From DAOSWM01 sp035380045 (GTDB taxonomy: Bacteria; Bacteroidota; Bacteroidia; Bacteroidales; Tenuifilaceae), in the NCBI GenBank assembly GCA_035380045.1, contig DAOSWM010000018.1:1-55204 (forward strand): a stretch of DNA of 55,204 bases. The letters run 5' to 3'. A program made the translations under genes and the position numbers. Positions within the stretch are counted from its first letter, which is position 1. Every line of letters begins with the position of its first letter. Shown here piece by piece: positions 16,684 to 25,032 of this stretch. A model generated the notes under the pieces. That model did not search any database, had not been told where the DNA came from, and saw only the letters and a program-made list of their open reading frames with translations.

Positions 16684-18849
16684 ATGAAAGCCATTTCAAT
16701 TAAAACCCGATTGTTTTTATACTCTGTACTTTTCTGTTTCATGGGCCTATTGTTTGTAGGGGTATACTCCTACTTTATAGCACGCAAATCACTATTAAAC
16801 AGAACGTTTAGTCAATTAACATCTGTTAGAGAAGAAAAAGCCAGGTTACTCGAAGACTTTTTTGAAAACCGGATTAGGGAATCAGAATTTGCTTCGACGC
16901 TTATCGTCAATGAAGCAGGTTTTAATTTGGATGAAAGAAATTATAACAAGCAGCTAGAATCATCCCTCCCAAAGACCTTCAGAATTTTTTTATGGAATTC
17001 AGGATACTACAGCAGCATTAGCATTGGGTACCCCGATGGAACTATACATTGCTATAAGATTACGCATGATAGCAAGAAGAATAATGATGTTTTCATATCG
17101 AGACTTGAAAACGTAAACCTCCTTAACGTTTATAATTCTGTTGCTGTATCTCAGGAGTCCACAATAAAAGATTTTGAGTACCAATCAATATTCGGTGAAA
17201 ACAGCACATTTGTAGCCTCCCCAATAATAAGTAATGATAGCATTGTGTGTGGAGTAGTTTTTCTCCAAATTCCTGAGCAGGTTATTAATAGCTTAATGAA
17301 AGAAAAAAACGAGGGGAAAGGTTTAGGAAAAACGGGAGAAGTATATCTAATTGGAACAGACTACCTGATGCGTTCCTCCTCGAGATTTGTTGAGAATTCT
17401 ACACTTAAAATTCATTGTAAAACGCAAGCGGTTGAAAAGGGTTTACAAGGATACGAAGGTACCATGCGAATAAACGATTACCGAAATGTAAGCGTTTTAA
17501 GTTCATACAAACCAATTACAATAAAAAATGTGCAATGGATTATTGCAGCAGAAATGGATTGGAGCGAGGCTATTCGAGATGTAAATAAATTAAGAAGGAA
17601 CATTCTGATAATTGGGATCCTTGTTTTCATTTTTTTAACAGCCGGAGTATTCCTTCTTAGTAAAAGAATTACTGCGCCATTAGTGAACCTTAAGGAAGCT
17701 GCCCTGAGAATTGGGGAGGGAAAATTCGACATGCTGCTGCCAATTAACCAACGCGATGAGATTGGATTGCTCACACAAGTTTTTAACAAGATGACTCTGA
17801 GGTTAAGGTATATCACACGAAACTTACAAGAACGAGAACAACGTTTACTCCATTTTTACCGAGCCACGGTTGATGGTATTATGCTTCACAGCGCAGGCAA
17901 ACCACTACTTGTAAACCGAGCTCTCATTAGCCTTTCGGGATTTTCCGAAGAGGAGTTAATGAAATTATCGCCAGAAATTCTGTTTGATAGTGATGATCAC
18001 TTGCTCCATTTTTCTGACCCATACGAAGTATACTCGTTTGAAACCCAGCTAATAACCCGGAGCAGAAACAAAATCCCTGTTGAAGTTCAACGAAAACGAA
18101 TAAAGTACAACGAGCAAAAAGTTGAAGCCTTGGTAATTCGAGATATTTCGCAGAGAAAAGCAGTTGAAAACGAACTAGTAAACGAACGTTTACATCGATT
18201 CCGATCAGTGTTTGATGGACAGGAACAGGAACGACAACGCTTATCGCGGGAACTACACGATGGTTTAGGACAAACACTTGTAGGACTGAAGCTTAGGCTC
18301 GAAAGCATACCGTTAGAAAAAATGGGGGATGAGCAGAAAACCATAGAGATGATTAAACATTTATGTAATCAAACCATAGAGGAAACCCGTAGAATATCCA
18401 ACAACCTAATGCCAGCCGCATTAACACAATTTAGCCTGGCTGTTGTGCTACGAAATTTGTGCAACGAGGTGCAGGCAAATTCTGGGGTTTCAATCTCCCT
18501 GGTGGTTGGCGTTCTCCCCGAAACGCTAGATCAACTTATAAAAACCTATGCATACCGAATCGCTCAGGAAGCGCTTACTAATATTGTAAAACACTCGAAG
18601 GCAACCAAAGCAGTTGTTTCTGTTTTCTCCGATGTTTTCAAGCTGTACCTGCAGATAGAAGATAACGGGATTGGGTTTAACCCCTCAAAAATATCGGAGG
18701 AAGGAAACGGGCTCTACAATATGAAAGAACGAGCATCGCTTCTGAGTGGAAAGTTTGAACTCAACGCTTCAACCGAAAAAGGTGTAAAAATAAAAGTTGA
18801 ATTTCCCCTTGATAACCTAAGAAGAAAACGTGAAAATGAGCAAAATTAA
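16684..18849 (+). CDS. Two-component sensor histidine kinase, HisKA_3 type, with HAMP and PAS
   Basis: A 721-residue membrane kinase. Transmembrane helix 1 (about 11-31) and helix 2 (about 303-325) flank a large Cache-like extracytoplasmic sensor. Then come HAMP (about 326-378), a PAS domain (about 385-490), the HisKA_3 dimerisation helix with phospho-acceptor H525 in SRELHDGLGQTL, and a HATPase domain with AQEALTNIVKHSKA and EDNGIGFN. It overlaps the following response regulator by 14 bases, so the two are a cognate NarX/NarL-like pair. The ligand is unknown. A purine-rich AGGAAAGGG about 8 bases before the ATG is a good ribosome site. A 7-base dyad (16628-16634 and 16650-16656) lies in the leader. 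Confidence 0.92.
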   Translation: MKAISIKTRLFLYSVLFCFMGLLFVGVYSYFIARKSLLNRTFSQLTSVREEKARLLEDFFENRIRESEFASTLIVNEAGFNLDERNYNKQLESSLPKTFRIFLWNSGYYSSISIGYPDGTIHCYKITHDSKKNNDVFISRLENVNLLNVYNSVAVSQESTIKDFEYQSIFGENSTFVASPIISNDSIVCGVVFLQIPEQVINSLMKEKNEGKGLGKTGEVYLIGTDYLMRSSSRFVENSTLKIHCKTQAVEKGLQGYEGTMRINDYRNVSVLSSYKPITIKNVQWIIAAEMDWSEAIRDVNKLRRNILIIGILVFIFLTAGVFLLSKRITAPLVNLKEAALRIGEGKFDMLLPINQRDEIGLLTQVFNKMTLRLRYITRNLQEREQRLLHFYRATVDGIMLHSAGKPLLVNRALISLSGFSEEELMKLSPEILFDSDDHLLHFSDPYEVYSFETQLITRSRNKIPVEVQRKRIKYNEQKVEALVIRDISQRKAVENELVNERLHRFRSVFDGQEQERQRLSRELHDGLGQTLVGLKLRLESIPLEKMGDEQKTIEMIKHLCNQTIEETRRISNNLMPAALTQFSLAVVLRNLCNEVQANSGVSISLVVGVLPETLDQLIKTYAYRIAQEALTNIVKHSKATKAVVSVFSDVFKLYLQIEDNGIGFNPSKISEEGNGLYNMKERASLLSGKFELNASTEKGVKIKVEFPLDNLRRKRENEQN

Positions 18850-19495
18850 GGTAGCCCTTGTTGACGACCACCAGATTGTAAGGGATGGAATAAAATCTCT
18901 CCTTGAGAGTGCGTCTAACATAGAAATTGTTGGAGAAGCCGATACTGCAAAAGAATTGCTTTTAAAACTTGACAAAGTGAATCCCAACATTGTTATCGTT
19001 GATATTTCGCTGCCTGACATGTCTGGAATTGAACTTACAAAACAAATAGTTAATAACTTTACTGAAATTAAGGTTATTGTTCTTTCAATGCATACAACCC
19101 AGGAATTTATATTTAACGCCATTAAATCGGGAGCCAGAGGCTACCTCCCAAAAAATATTACACGCGAAGAACTTATTGAAAGCATCAATCAGGTATATGC
19201 AGGGAAAGAGTACTTCAGTCAAGAAATTTCAGAAATTATTTTAAAAAGCTACCTAAAACAGGTAAAAAATCCAGAACAAAATAGCGATACCTATGAGCAA
19301 CAGCTAACTGCGCGTGAAAAAGAAATTCTGAAACTTGTAGCCGAAGGGTACTCAAACCTACTAATCGCCGACAAGCTTTTTATTAGCGTTCGTACAGTGG
19401 AATCACACAAAAATCATATCATGCAAAAGTTAGAACTTACTACTACCGTTGAGTTGGTTAAGTACGCACTGAAAAACAGGATCATTGATTTGTGA
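18836..19495 (+). CDS. Response regulator, NarL/LuxR type
   Basis: A 219-residue DNA-binding regulator. The receiver has D10 and D11, phospho-acceptor D56 (IVDISLPDMSG), S84 and K106 (GYLPKN), all intact. The C-terminal LuxR-type helix-turn-helix contains LTAREKEILKLVAEG and ISVRTVESHKNHIMQKL. A GTG six bases upstream is an alternative start. Overlap with the kinase gene implies translational coupling. No target promoter can be inferred, although a neighbouring or self-regulated gene is possible. Confidence 0.95.
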   Translation: MSKIKVALVDDHQIVRDGIKSLLESASNIEIVGEADTAKELLLKLDKVNPNIVIVDISLPDMSGIELTKQIVNNFTEIKVIVLSMHTTQEFIFNAIKSGARGYLPKNITREELIESINQVYAGKEYFSQEISEIILKSYLKQVKNPEQNSDTYEQQLTAREKEILKLVAEGYSNLLIADKLFISVRTVESHKNHIMQKLELTTTVELVKYALKNRIIDL

Positions 19496-19497
19496 CC

Positions 19498-19627
19498 AGT
19501 TCTCAGTTTGCAGTTTGCAGCATCAAAAAGAGGTGTCATCCTAAGCATGCCAAAGAATGATTATTCTATTCTGTCTCACTTCGACAAGCAACAATGCAAC
19601 AAGTTTGCCAACTGCCAATTGAGAACT
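19498..19627. repeat. MITE-like or intergenic repeat element with 22-base terminal inverted repeats
   Basis: Arms 19498-19519 and 19606-19627 match at 19 of 22 positions as an inverted repeat (consensus AGTTCTCArTTkGCAGTTkGC). The 86-base interior includes the phrases GTCATCCTAAGCATGCC and TGTCTCACTTCGACAAGC. These resemble high-copy intergenic repeats I know from Bacteroidota genomes, but copy number cannot be checked here. It starts next to the response regulator stop codon and ends 16 bases before the convergent glycosyltransferase gene. Confidence 0.6.
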
Positions 19628-19643
19628 TAAAGAAGTTTTTTTT

Positions 19644-20597
19644 CTAAATTTTCCCCTTTAACCTCTTCGACGAAAGATTCGGGTTGTGGTAGGTTTGAGC
19701 AATTAGCCCTACTTTATACAAGTCGAACAGTAGTAAAGAAGGGTGTGCGTTGCAGAGTACCCTACGGATAAAAGGATTGAAAACTCTGAAAAACAACCTC
19801 ATTGGATATGCTAATCCAATAAATCTTACAATTTTGTAGTACCGCAGTAATCGGATGTTTCGTTCGAGTTCTTCCTTCATATCTGGAACTATCCGAAGCA
19901 ATCGGACCAGGTTTACAATGCCTTGCTCCGATTTTATTAAGTACTCAAAACAAGGTTCAATTCCCAAGTGAAGGCATGGATTGTCGATATGAAGAATTGG
20001 AATTTTATTTTTCTTAAGTTCCAAACCAAACAACGTATCCTCATGACCATAGCCTGATATTTCCTCGTTGAAACGAATTTGGTAGTATACTTCTCTGGAA
20101 ATCATAAAATTTCCACTAAGAAACGATTTGTAGGGGAAATGCTGACGCACAGTACTTGAACGGCTCTCGCGTAGGATACCGTACCGCCAACGTAACATTA
20201 ACTCCGATTTTATTGGTTTTTCACCGTACCCAATTCCTCCGCAATAAACTTTAACATCGGTTCTTATGGCATCAACGTATTTATAAAGGAAGCTGGATGA
20301 CCCAGGAACCATGTCGCAGTCGAGAAATAACAGCCATTCTCCTACGGCAAAATCAGCCAAACGGTTTCTTATCTTGCTACGCCCCAGATTATGGTCAAAC
20401 TCAAGGTAGCTTACATCTTTATGTTTTGCAAGCTCCTGATTACGCTTTTTATAGTATGAGATTGAATGGTCGTCGAACACCAGGATTTCTATAGGAGTTG
20501 AGTAGACATGAGCCTGGTTGAGCAAATCCTCAACCAACTCCGTCACATCGAAATTGTATACTGGCAAACAAACCGATACAAGAGCTTTATTCTCCAT
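19644..20597 (-). CDS. Glycosyltransferase, family 2
   Basis: A 317-residue GT-A fold enzyme. It begins with VSVCLPVYNFDVTEL, then the nucleotide-sugar contact ILVFDDHS, the metal-binding DxD in LLFLDCDMVPG, the acceptor region with FLSGNFMISREVYYQI, and the catalytic-site GYGHEDTLFGLELKK, which matches the ED motif of the family. It has no transmembrane segment, although the C-terminus has amphipathic stretches. The donor and acceptor are unknown. It starts eight bases after rmuC ends and is probably co-transcribed with it; no polysaccharide cluster surrounds it. Confidence 0.88.
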   Translation of the reverse strand: MENKALVSVCLPVYNFDVTELVEDLLNQAHVYSTPIEILVFDDHSISYYKKRNQELAKHKDVSYLEFDHNLGRSKIRNRLADFAVGEWLLFLDCDMVPGSSSFLYKYVDAIRTDVKVYCGGIGYGEKPIKSELMLRWRYGILRESRSSTVRQHFPYKSFLSGNFMISREVYYQIRFNEEISGYGHEDTLFGLELKKNKIPILHIDNPCLHLGIEPCFEYLIKSEQGIVNLVRLLRIVPDMKEELERNIRLLRYYKIVRFIGLAYPMRLFFRVFNPFIRRVLCNAHPSLLLFDLYKVGLIAQTYHNPNLSSKRLKGKI

Positions 20598-20605
20598 AAG
20601 TAGTG

Positions 20606-22213
20606 CTAACTTTCAGTGTTTTCAGGTAGCTCTTCGTTGGAATCCCACAGGTTACTAGGTAACGTTTTTTTTGCCTTCGCTCCCAAATCCTTCAACTTCT
20701 GAACCTGCGATATGATGTTTCCTCTCCCATCGGTTAGCTGCCCCATGGCGGAGTTGAAACTTTTCTGGCTTTTCTCCAGGCTATCGCCAACTACCTTAAG
20801 GTTCTCCACAAAACTAACAAACTTATCGTAAAGTTGTCCTCCTCGCTCAGCAATTTCAACCGCGTTGCGGTTTTGGTGTTCCCTTTTCCACAAATCGTAA
20901 ATCAGTTTCAACGCAGCAATCAAATTTGTTGGGCTGATTAGCAGAACCCGTTTCGTGTAGGCATAACTCCACAAATCCTGATCGCTCTGCATTGCCAGCA
21001 TGAATGCCGGTTCTACCGCAACAAACATCATCACAAAATCGAGCGAATCAACCAAATCCTGGTAACTTTTGCTGCTTAGCGCATCGATATGCGCTTTAAT
21101 TGAACGGAGATGTTCCTGCAGCGCTTTCTCCTGCTCATCAGGAGTTTTTGCCGATGCGTAACGCTCGTATGCAACCAGCGAAACTTTTGAGTCGATTACA
21201 ACTCTCCTCTCATCGGGATAAACGATGATTACGTCGGGCTGCAATCTTTTTCCCTCTTCATCCTTGAGCGATTCCTGAACGAAATATTCTCTATCTTTTA
21301 CCAAACCTGATTTTTCGAGAATACTTTCCAGAATCATCTCGCCCCAGTTTCCCTGCTGCTTAACTTGTCCTTTCAACGCATTGGTAAGATTGCTGGCCTC
21401 CTCGCTAATTCGCTGGTTCAGCTGAACCAACTTTTCAACCTCTTTACCTAGCGAGAAACGCTCCTTACTTTCGAGGCTGTACACCTCCTCCACTTTCTTC
21501 TGGAAAACCGAAATATTCTCACCCAAAGGTTTCAGCAAACGCTCAAGGTTTGTTTGATTCATCTCGGTGAATCGCTTGCTTTTATCCTCAAGAATTTGAT
21601 CGGCGAGCAGCTTAAACTCGCTGGCAAACTTTTGGCCAATCTCATCAATTTTCACCTTCTGCTCATCCAGTAGCTGCTTCTGATACTTATTCTCCTTGTC
21701 GAGCTCAACAACCTTTTCGCGCGATTGCGCCAGCTCGCTCCGCAGCTGATTTTCCAACTTTTTGTACTCCTCAACGCTTTTCGTGAACGAATCGATTTGC
21801 TCCTGCTGATTCTGCGATTTAATCTGGAACGAAGAAAGGTTTCGTGTAACTTCCTGGTATTGGTCAATCTTCTTTGTAATTTCTTCCTTCAATACGCTGC
21901 TTTCCTGCTGCAATTTTGCATTCTGTTTTTGGATTTCGTCAAGACGAGTAAGTGCCGATGAATGCTCGGTTACTAGCTGCTCCTTCAGCTTGGCAAGCTG
22001 AGATAACTCCTCGTGTAATTTTTGCTGTTCGATTTCGGCACGTTGCAACCTGTCGTTTGCGATTCTTAAATTCGATTCAAGATCGATCACAACCTGTTGA
22101 TTCGACGATGAAGAATCCAGCGAAACTTCGTTCCGTTTTGCTCGTGCATAAAGCCAAACAACTAATCCACCAAATGTTACACCGATAACTATGTATATAA
22201 TTACTTCGAGCAT
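20606..22213 (-). CDS. rmuC: RmuC family protein (predicted recombination-limiting factor)
   Basis: A 535-residue protein. The start at 22213 gives one N-terminal membrane helix (MLEVIIYIVIGVTFGGLVVW), then a long coiled coil (about 40-260). The RmuC domain has a PD-(D/E)XK-like core: WGEMILESILEKSGL, LQPDVIIVYPDERR and VVIDSKVSLVAYERY. In E. coli RmuC limits recombination at inverted repeats. A longer frame from 22321 would run through the promoter and is rejected. The gene shares a strand and probably a transcript with the following glycosyltransferase. Confidence 0.92.
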   Translation of the reverse strand: MLEVIIYIVIGVTFGGLVVWLYARAKRNEVSLDSSSSNQQVVIDLESNLRIANDRLQRAEIEQQKLHEELSQLAKLKEQLVTEHSSALTRLDEIQKQNAKLQQESSVLKEEITKKIDQYQEVTRNLSSFQIKSQNQQEQIDSFTKSVEEYKKLENQLRSELAQSREKVVELDKENKYQKQLLDEQKVKIDEIGQKFASEFKLLADQILEDKSKRFTEMNQTNLERLLKPLGENISVFQKKVEEVYSLESKERFSLGKEVEKLVQLNQRISEEASNLTNALKGQVKQQGNWGEMILESILEKSGLVKDREYFVQESLKDEEGKRLQPDVIIVYPDERRVVIDSKVSLVAYERYASAKTPDEQEKALQEHLRSIKAHIDALSSKSYQDLVDSLDFVMMFVAVEPAFMLAMQSDQDLWSYAYTKRVLLISPTNLIAALKLIYDLWKREHQNRNAVEIAERGGQLYDKFVSFVENLKVVGDSLEKSQKSFNSAMGQLTDGRGNIISQVQKLKDLGAKAKKTLPSNLWDSNEELPENTES

Positions 22214-22270
22214 GATAAAAAATAATACCCTTCTGAATTTAATTTTGCAGTTCAGAAATTGTTTTAAAAA

Positions 22271-22334
22271 TTGATGTGAATTTTTGTCAAATATACACCT
22301 TTTCGTTGCTAAATATAGCAAAGGTTCACATCAA
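22271..22334 (-). promoter_or_regulatory. rmuC promoter enclosed by a perfect 10-base inverted repeat
   Basis: On the minus strand a -7 element TATATTTG lies at 22288-22295 and a TTTG at 22319-22322, 23 bases apart. Both lie between TTGATGTGAA (22271-22280) and TTCACATCAA (22325-22334), which are exact reverse complements. A second dyad, TTCTGAA/TTCAGAA (22231-22237 and 22251-22257), sits in the leader between the -7 and the rmuC start. Confidence 0.4.
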
Positions 22335-22440
22335 CTTAACAAAAGATTTAAAAAGAATTTTAGAAAAATGCTTAGCTATTTTTTCAGGAAGGAATTTTTA
22401 CTTGAATTATTTTATGGATAGATAACCTTTGAAAATCAAA

Positions 22441-23363
22441 TTATTTCAATGGAATACTTTTAACTTTTTCCCTGTACTTCCTTCTGTTCCAAACGAATTT
22501 GAATTTTATTNNNNNNNNNNNNNNNNNNNNNNNNNNNNNNNNNNNNNNNNNNNNNNNNNNNNNNNNNNNNNNNNNNNNNNNNNNNNNNNNNNNNNNNNNN
22601 NNNNNNNNNNACTTTTAACTTTTTCCCTGTACTTCCTTCTGTTCCAAACGAATTTGAATTTTATTGCATCTAACTTACAAACATCTATACACTTGCCACA
22701 AAGAATACATTCCGAGTTGGTGATTAATCCTTCGCCATTTTTTATATAGTCGATAATGGGAATCCTGACCAAACAATCCTTCTCGCACTTTCCGCACAGA
22801 GTACATTTGCTTTCATCAACCACAGGAACAAGTCGTGAGTAACTTGCGCCAGCAGCGCAAAGTGCGCCCATAAAGCAGAGATTTCGGCAAGCCCATCTTC
22901 TTTCGAGAAGTAACCCAAGTACGATTGCAGAAAAAATATCAACCATCCAAACAATCTTGTAATGCATGCTGAAATCAAGTTTCAGGAAATCCGGAATAAT
23001 CTCAAAATCGTGGGTAATTCCACGCTGCTTATTGAAAATGTAGAATGTAATTGCGGATGCAAAAAAAGGAATCAGAATTAGCAATCGAACCCAAAACTTT
23101 GGTTTTCGCCATTTCATTTTAATAATCGAATGTTTGCTTGAAAAATCCATGGTTGTTCCCATAAAGCAGAACCAACCGCAACCAATTCGGCCAAATATTG
23201 GCGAAAGAAGAATAAAAACCATCCAGATAATTACAACGGAAGTTATCACGCCCCAGTAAATTGAATGCCAAACAAAACCAATTGCAAAAAACTGAAAGAA
23301 CACTGGAGTTATGAGCAAGAAAGCAATTCTTGAAATTGTGTTTAGTGCAAAGATTTTTTTCAT
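22441..23363 (-). CDS. NapH/CcoG-like membrane protein with two 4Fe-4S clusters (interrupted by an assembly gap)
   Basis: An inner-membrane Fe-S protein with about four to five hydrophobic helices. It has the pseudo-motif GCGWFCFMGTTMD (the family usually shows CGWxCPxG), a second CRNLCFMGALCA, then two ferredoxin motifs CTLCGKCEKDC and CILCGKCIDVC. It would pass electrons at the membrane, but the partner is unknown. The reading frame runs into 100 Ns at 22510. If the duplicated 55 bases are collapsed, it ends cleanly after four more codons (IPLK, then TAA at 22441-22443), giving 255 residues. It starts 12 bases after the CPBP protease gene. Confidence 0.8.
22456..22665. other. Scaffold gap with identical 55-base flanks
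   Basis: The Ns occupy 22511-22610. The 55 bases before them (22456-22510) and after them (22611-22665) are identical. This is what remains when two contigs that overlap by one k-mer are joined with a standard 100-N spacer. The true sequence probably contains one copy and no gap. Confidence 0.9.
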
Positions 23364-23375
23364 CAGAAAACTTTA

Positions 23376-24032
23376 TTAATGCATTACTGCAATGGGAATC
23401 AGGTTCATAAACGCTAAAACCGACAGGTTGAAAATATCAACCAGCATGTGCGAAAAATACGGTAAAACGATGCTTTTGCTTTTTTGGTAGATAAACGACC
23501 AAGCAAATCCCATAATGAAAACTGAAATAATCAACTCTTTTGTTTTCATCGCCTCGGAAACAACGCCCCAAATAAAAAAGTGCGAAAGCGTGAAAAGTAG
23601 CGAAGAGTAGAACGATTTAATGTAGAATGGCATTTTCGCACCATGGCCAATCATGTAGCCTCTCCAAAAAATCTCCTCGAAAAATGGATTTACAAGCGCA
23701 ACAATAATCCATGTTGAAATCAGAAATGGAGTATTCAGACTTTTAATATTTAAAATAAAAAGTGGCAACGGAAGGCAACCTACAATTAAACTCAGAAGAA
23801 TAAGGTAAAATTTAAACTTTGTATTCTTGATATAGCTGGCAATTCCAATATTCCTACTTTTGCTGTCGAAGTAAACAATTCCGAAGGTTAAAATCCAGTA
23901 AAAAATTACTGTTGGAATAAATGCATACTCCCGAAAAATTGGGTAGAATAACTTTATTACTATATTTCCCAGCAGGATAATTGCAACGGGAAACCCAAAA
24001 AATGCAAGGTAATGCTTTGCAGAATCGCTCAT
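23376..24032 (-). CDS. CPBP (Abi/CAAX-like) family intramembrane metalloprotease
   Basis: A 218-residue protein with about seven hydrophobic helices. The family motifs are present: E119-E120-x3-R124 in NPFFEEIFWRGYMIG, a His in LLFTLSHFFIWGV, and a His plus Asp in LPYFSHMLVDIFNL. These residues form the metal site of Rce1-type intramembrane proteases. Roles in the family include prenyl-protein processing, bacteriocin maturation or immunity, and regulated proteolysis. The substrate is not evident. It lies between a membrane-anchored LytTR regulator and an Fe-S membrane protein, all on the same strand. Confidence 0.9.
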   Translation of the reverse strand: MSDSAKHYLAFFGFPVAIILLGNIVIKLFYPIFREYAFIPTVIFYWILTFGIVYFDSKSRNIGIASYIKNTKFKFYLILLSLIVGCLPLPLFILNIKSLNTPFLISTWIIVALVNPFFEEIFWRGYMIGHGAKMPFYIKSFYSSLLFTLSHFFIWGVVSEAMKTKELIISVFIMGFAWSFIYQKSKSIVLPYFSHMLVDIFNLSVLAFMNLIPIAVMH

Positions 24033-24133
24033 GATTTAAGTCGAATTAAATACAGCTACAATAGTATGCTATAAAATCCGACTTTAAAAATTGAAGTGAT
24101 GAATGGGATTAAATTGTGACGATTGGGAAAGGT

Positions 24134-24991
24134 TTAATCTATCTCACTGAGAAGTGTTTTGGGGAAACTCCGCGACACGGGAACTACCATCCCCTGCTCA
24201 TCGAGCAGAAAGTTGTACCTGCGTGCATTTCCCTCAACTTTTTGAATTTTCTCCAAATTTACGATGTACGATTTATGGCAACGGACAAGCTGATTCTGCG
24301 AATCAAATTTATCCTCAACATCTTTTAGCGAAATCCGAATCATTTTTTTACGAACTTCCCCTTCGCTCATGTAGAAGAATGTGCTGTAATTCCCCTCAGA
24401 TTTTATGTAGTACAATGCATCCAGCGCTATTCGAAAATTATCAAATTCGAAGAAATTGTTTTCAGGAATTTTTGATTCTAAACTTCTAATCTTCTCACTG
24501 GTAGCATTTGCTATCCGAAAGTGTTTTTTATAGAAAAACTTCTCGAGCCAGAAAACGAGAATTACAACCGGAACAACCGCAATGATGAATGTATGAACCA
24601 GAACATTCCAAAAAAAGTTAAGAAAATTGATATTCGCTGAGAGATTATCGAAATAGTAAGCGAAGGATGCGTTGGCAACTCCGATTGTCATGATTTTCAA
24701 AACAGTGAAAAGAATGATTTTCCAAACATTCCATCGGTCAATTTCAAAAAAAGTTTTGAAAAGCAGCGGTAGAAAAATGTTGAATGTTGCCGAAACCCCG
24801 AATGCAATTAACGCATATGATATTACTTTAAATATCTGTAAATCCAGATTTTCAAAATTTTGCGATGGGTTAAAGAGAATTAGAATTACCGCTACGGAAA
24901 GTCCAACGTAAACTGGCAAGGTCAACTTTTCACGTAAAGTTTCAAAGAATGGGAAAGGTTTTGAAAACCAGCTGAAAAATCTTTTAAACAT
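24134..24991 (-). CDS. Membrane-anchored LytTR family transcription factor
   Basis: A 285-residue protein. Four hydrophobic helices occupy about residues 25-150 (for example VYVGLSVAVILILF and TFIIAVVPVVILVFWL). The LytTR DNA-binding domain (about 188-285) has LDALYYIKSEGNYSTFFY, CHKSYIVNLEKI and the closing VPVSRSFPKTLL. There is no receiver domain, so it is not a conventional response regulator. It starts 41 bases downstream of the large kinase gene and 101 bases upstream of the CPBP protease gene. Membrane tethering suggests control by a membrane partner or by release through proteolysis. Confidence 0.88.
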   Translation of the reverse strand: MFKRFFSWFSKPFPFFETLREKLTLPVYVGLSVAVILILFNPSQNFENLDLQIFKVISYALIAFGVSATFNIFLPLLFKTFFEIDRWNVWKIILFTVLKIMTIGVANASFAYYFDNLSANINFLNFFWNVLVHTFIIAVVPVVILVFWLEKFFYKKHFRIANATSEKIRSLESKIPENNFFEFDNFRIALDALYYIKSEGNYSTFFYMSEGEVRKKMIRISLKDVEDKFDSQNQLVRCHKSYIVNLEKIQKVEGNARRYNFLLDEQGMVVPVSRSFPKTLLSEID

Positions 24992-25032
24992 TGAACTTAA
25001 ACTTCTTTATAAAATTCAGAATTGATATTCTT

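Noticed and set aside
22456..22665. A tandem 55-base duplication or a mobile insertion at the N run
   Set aside because: Exactly 100 Ns between identical flanks, and a clean gene end after collapse, fit an assembly overlap better.
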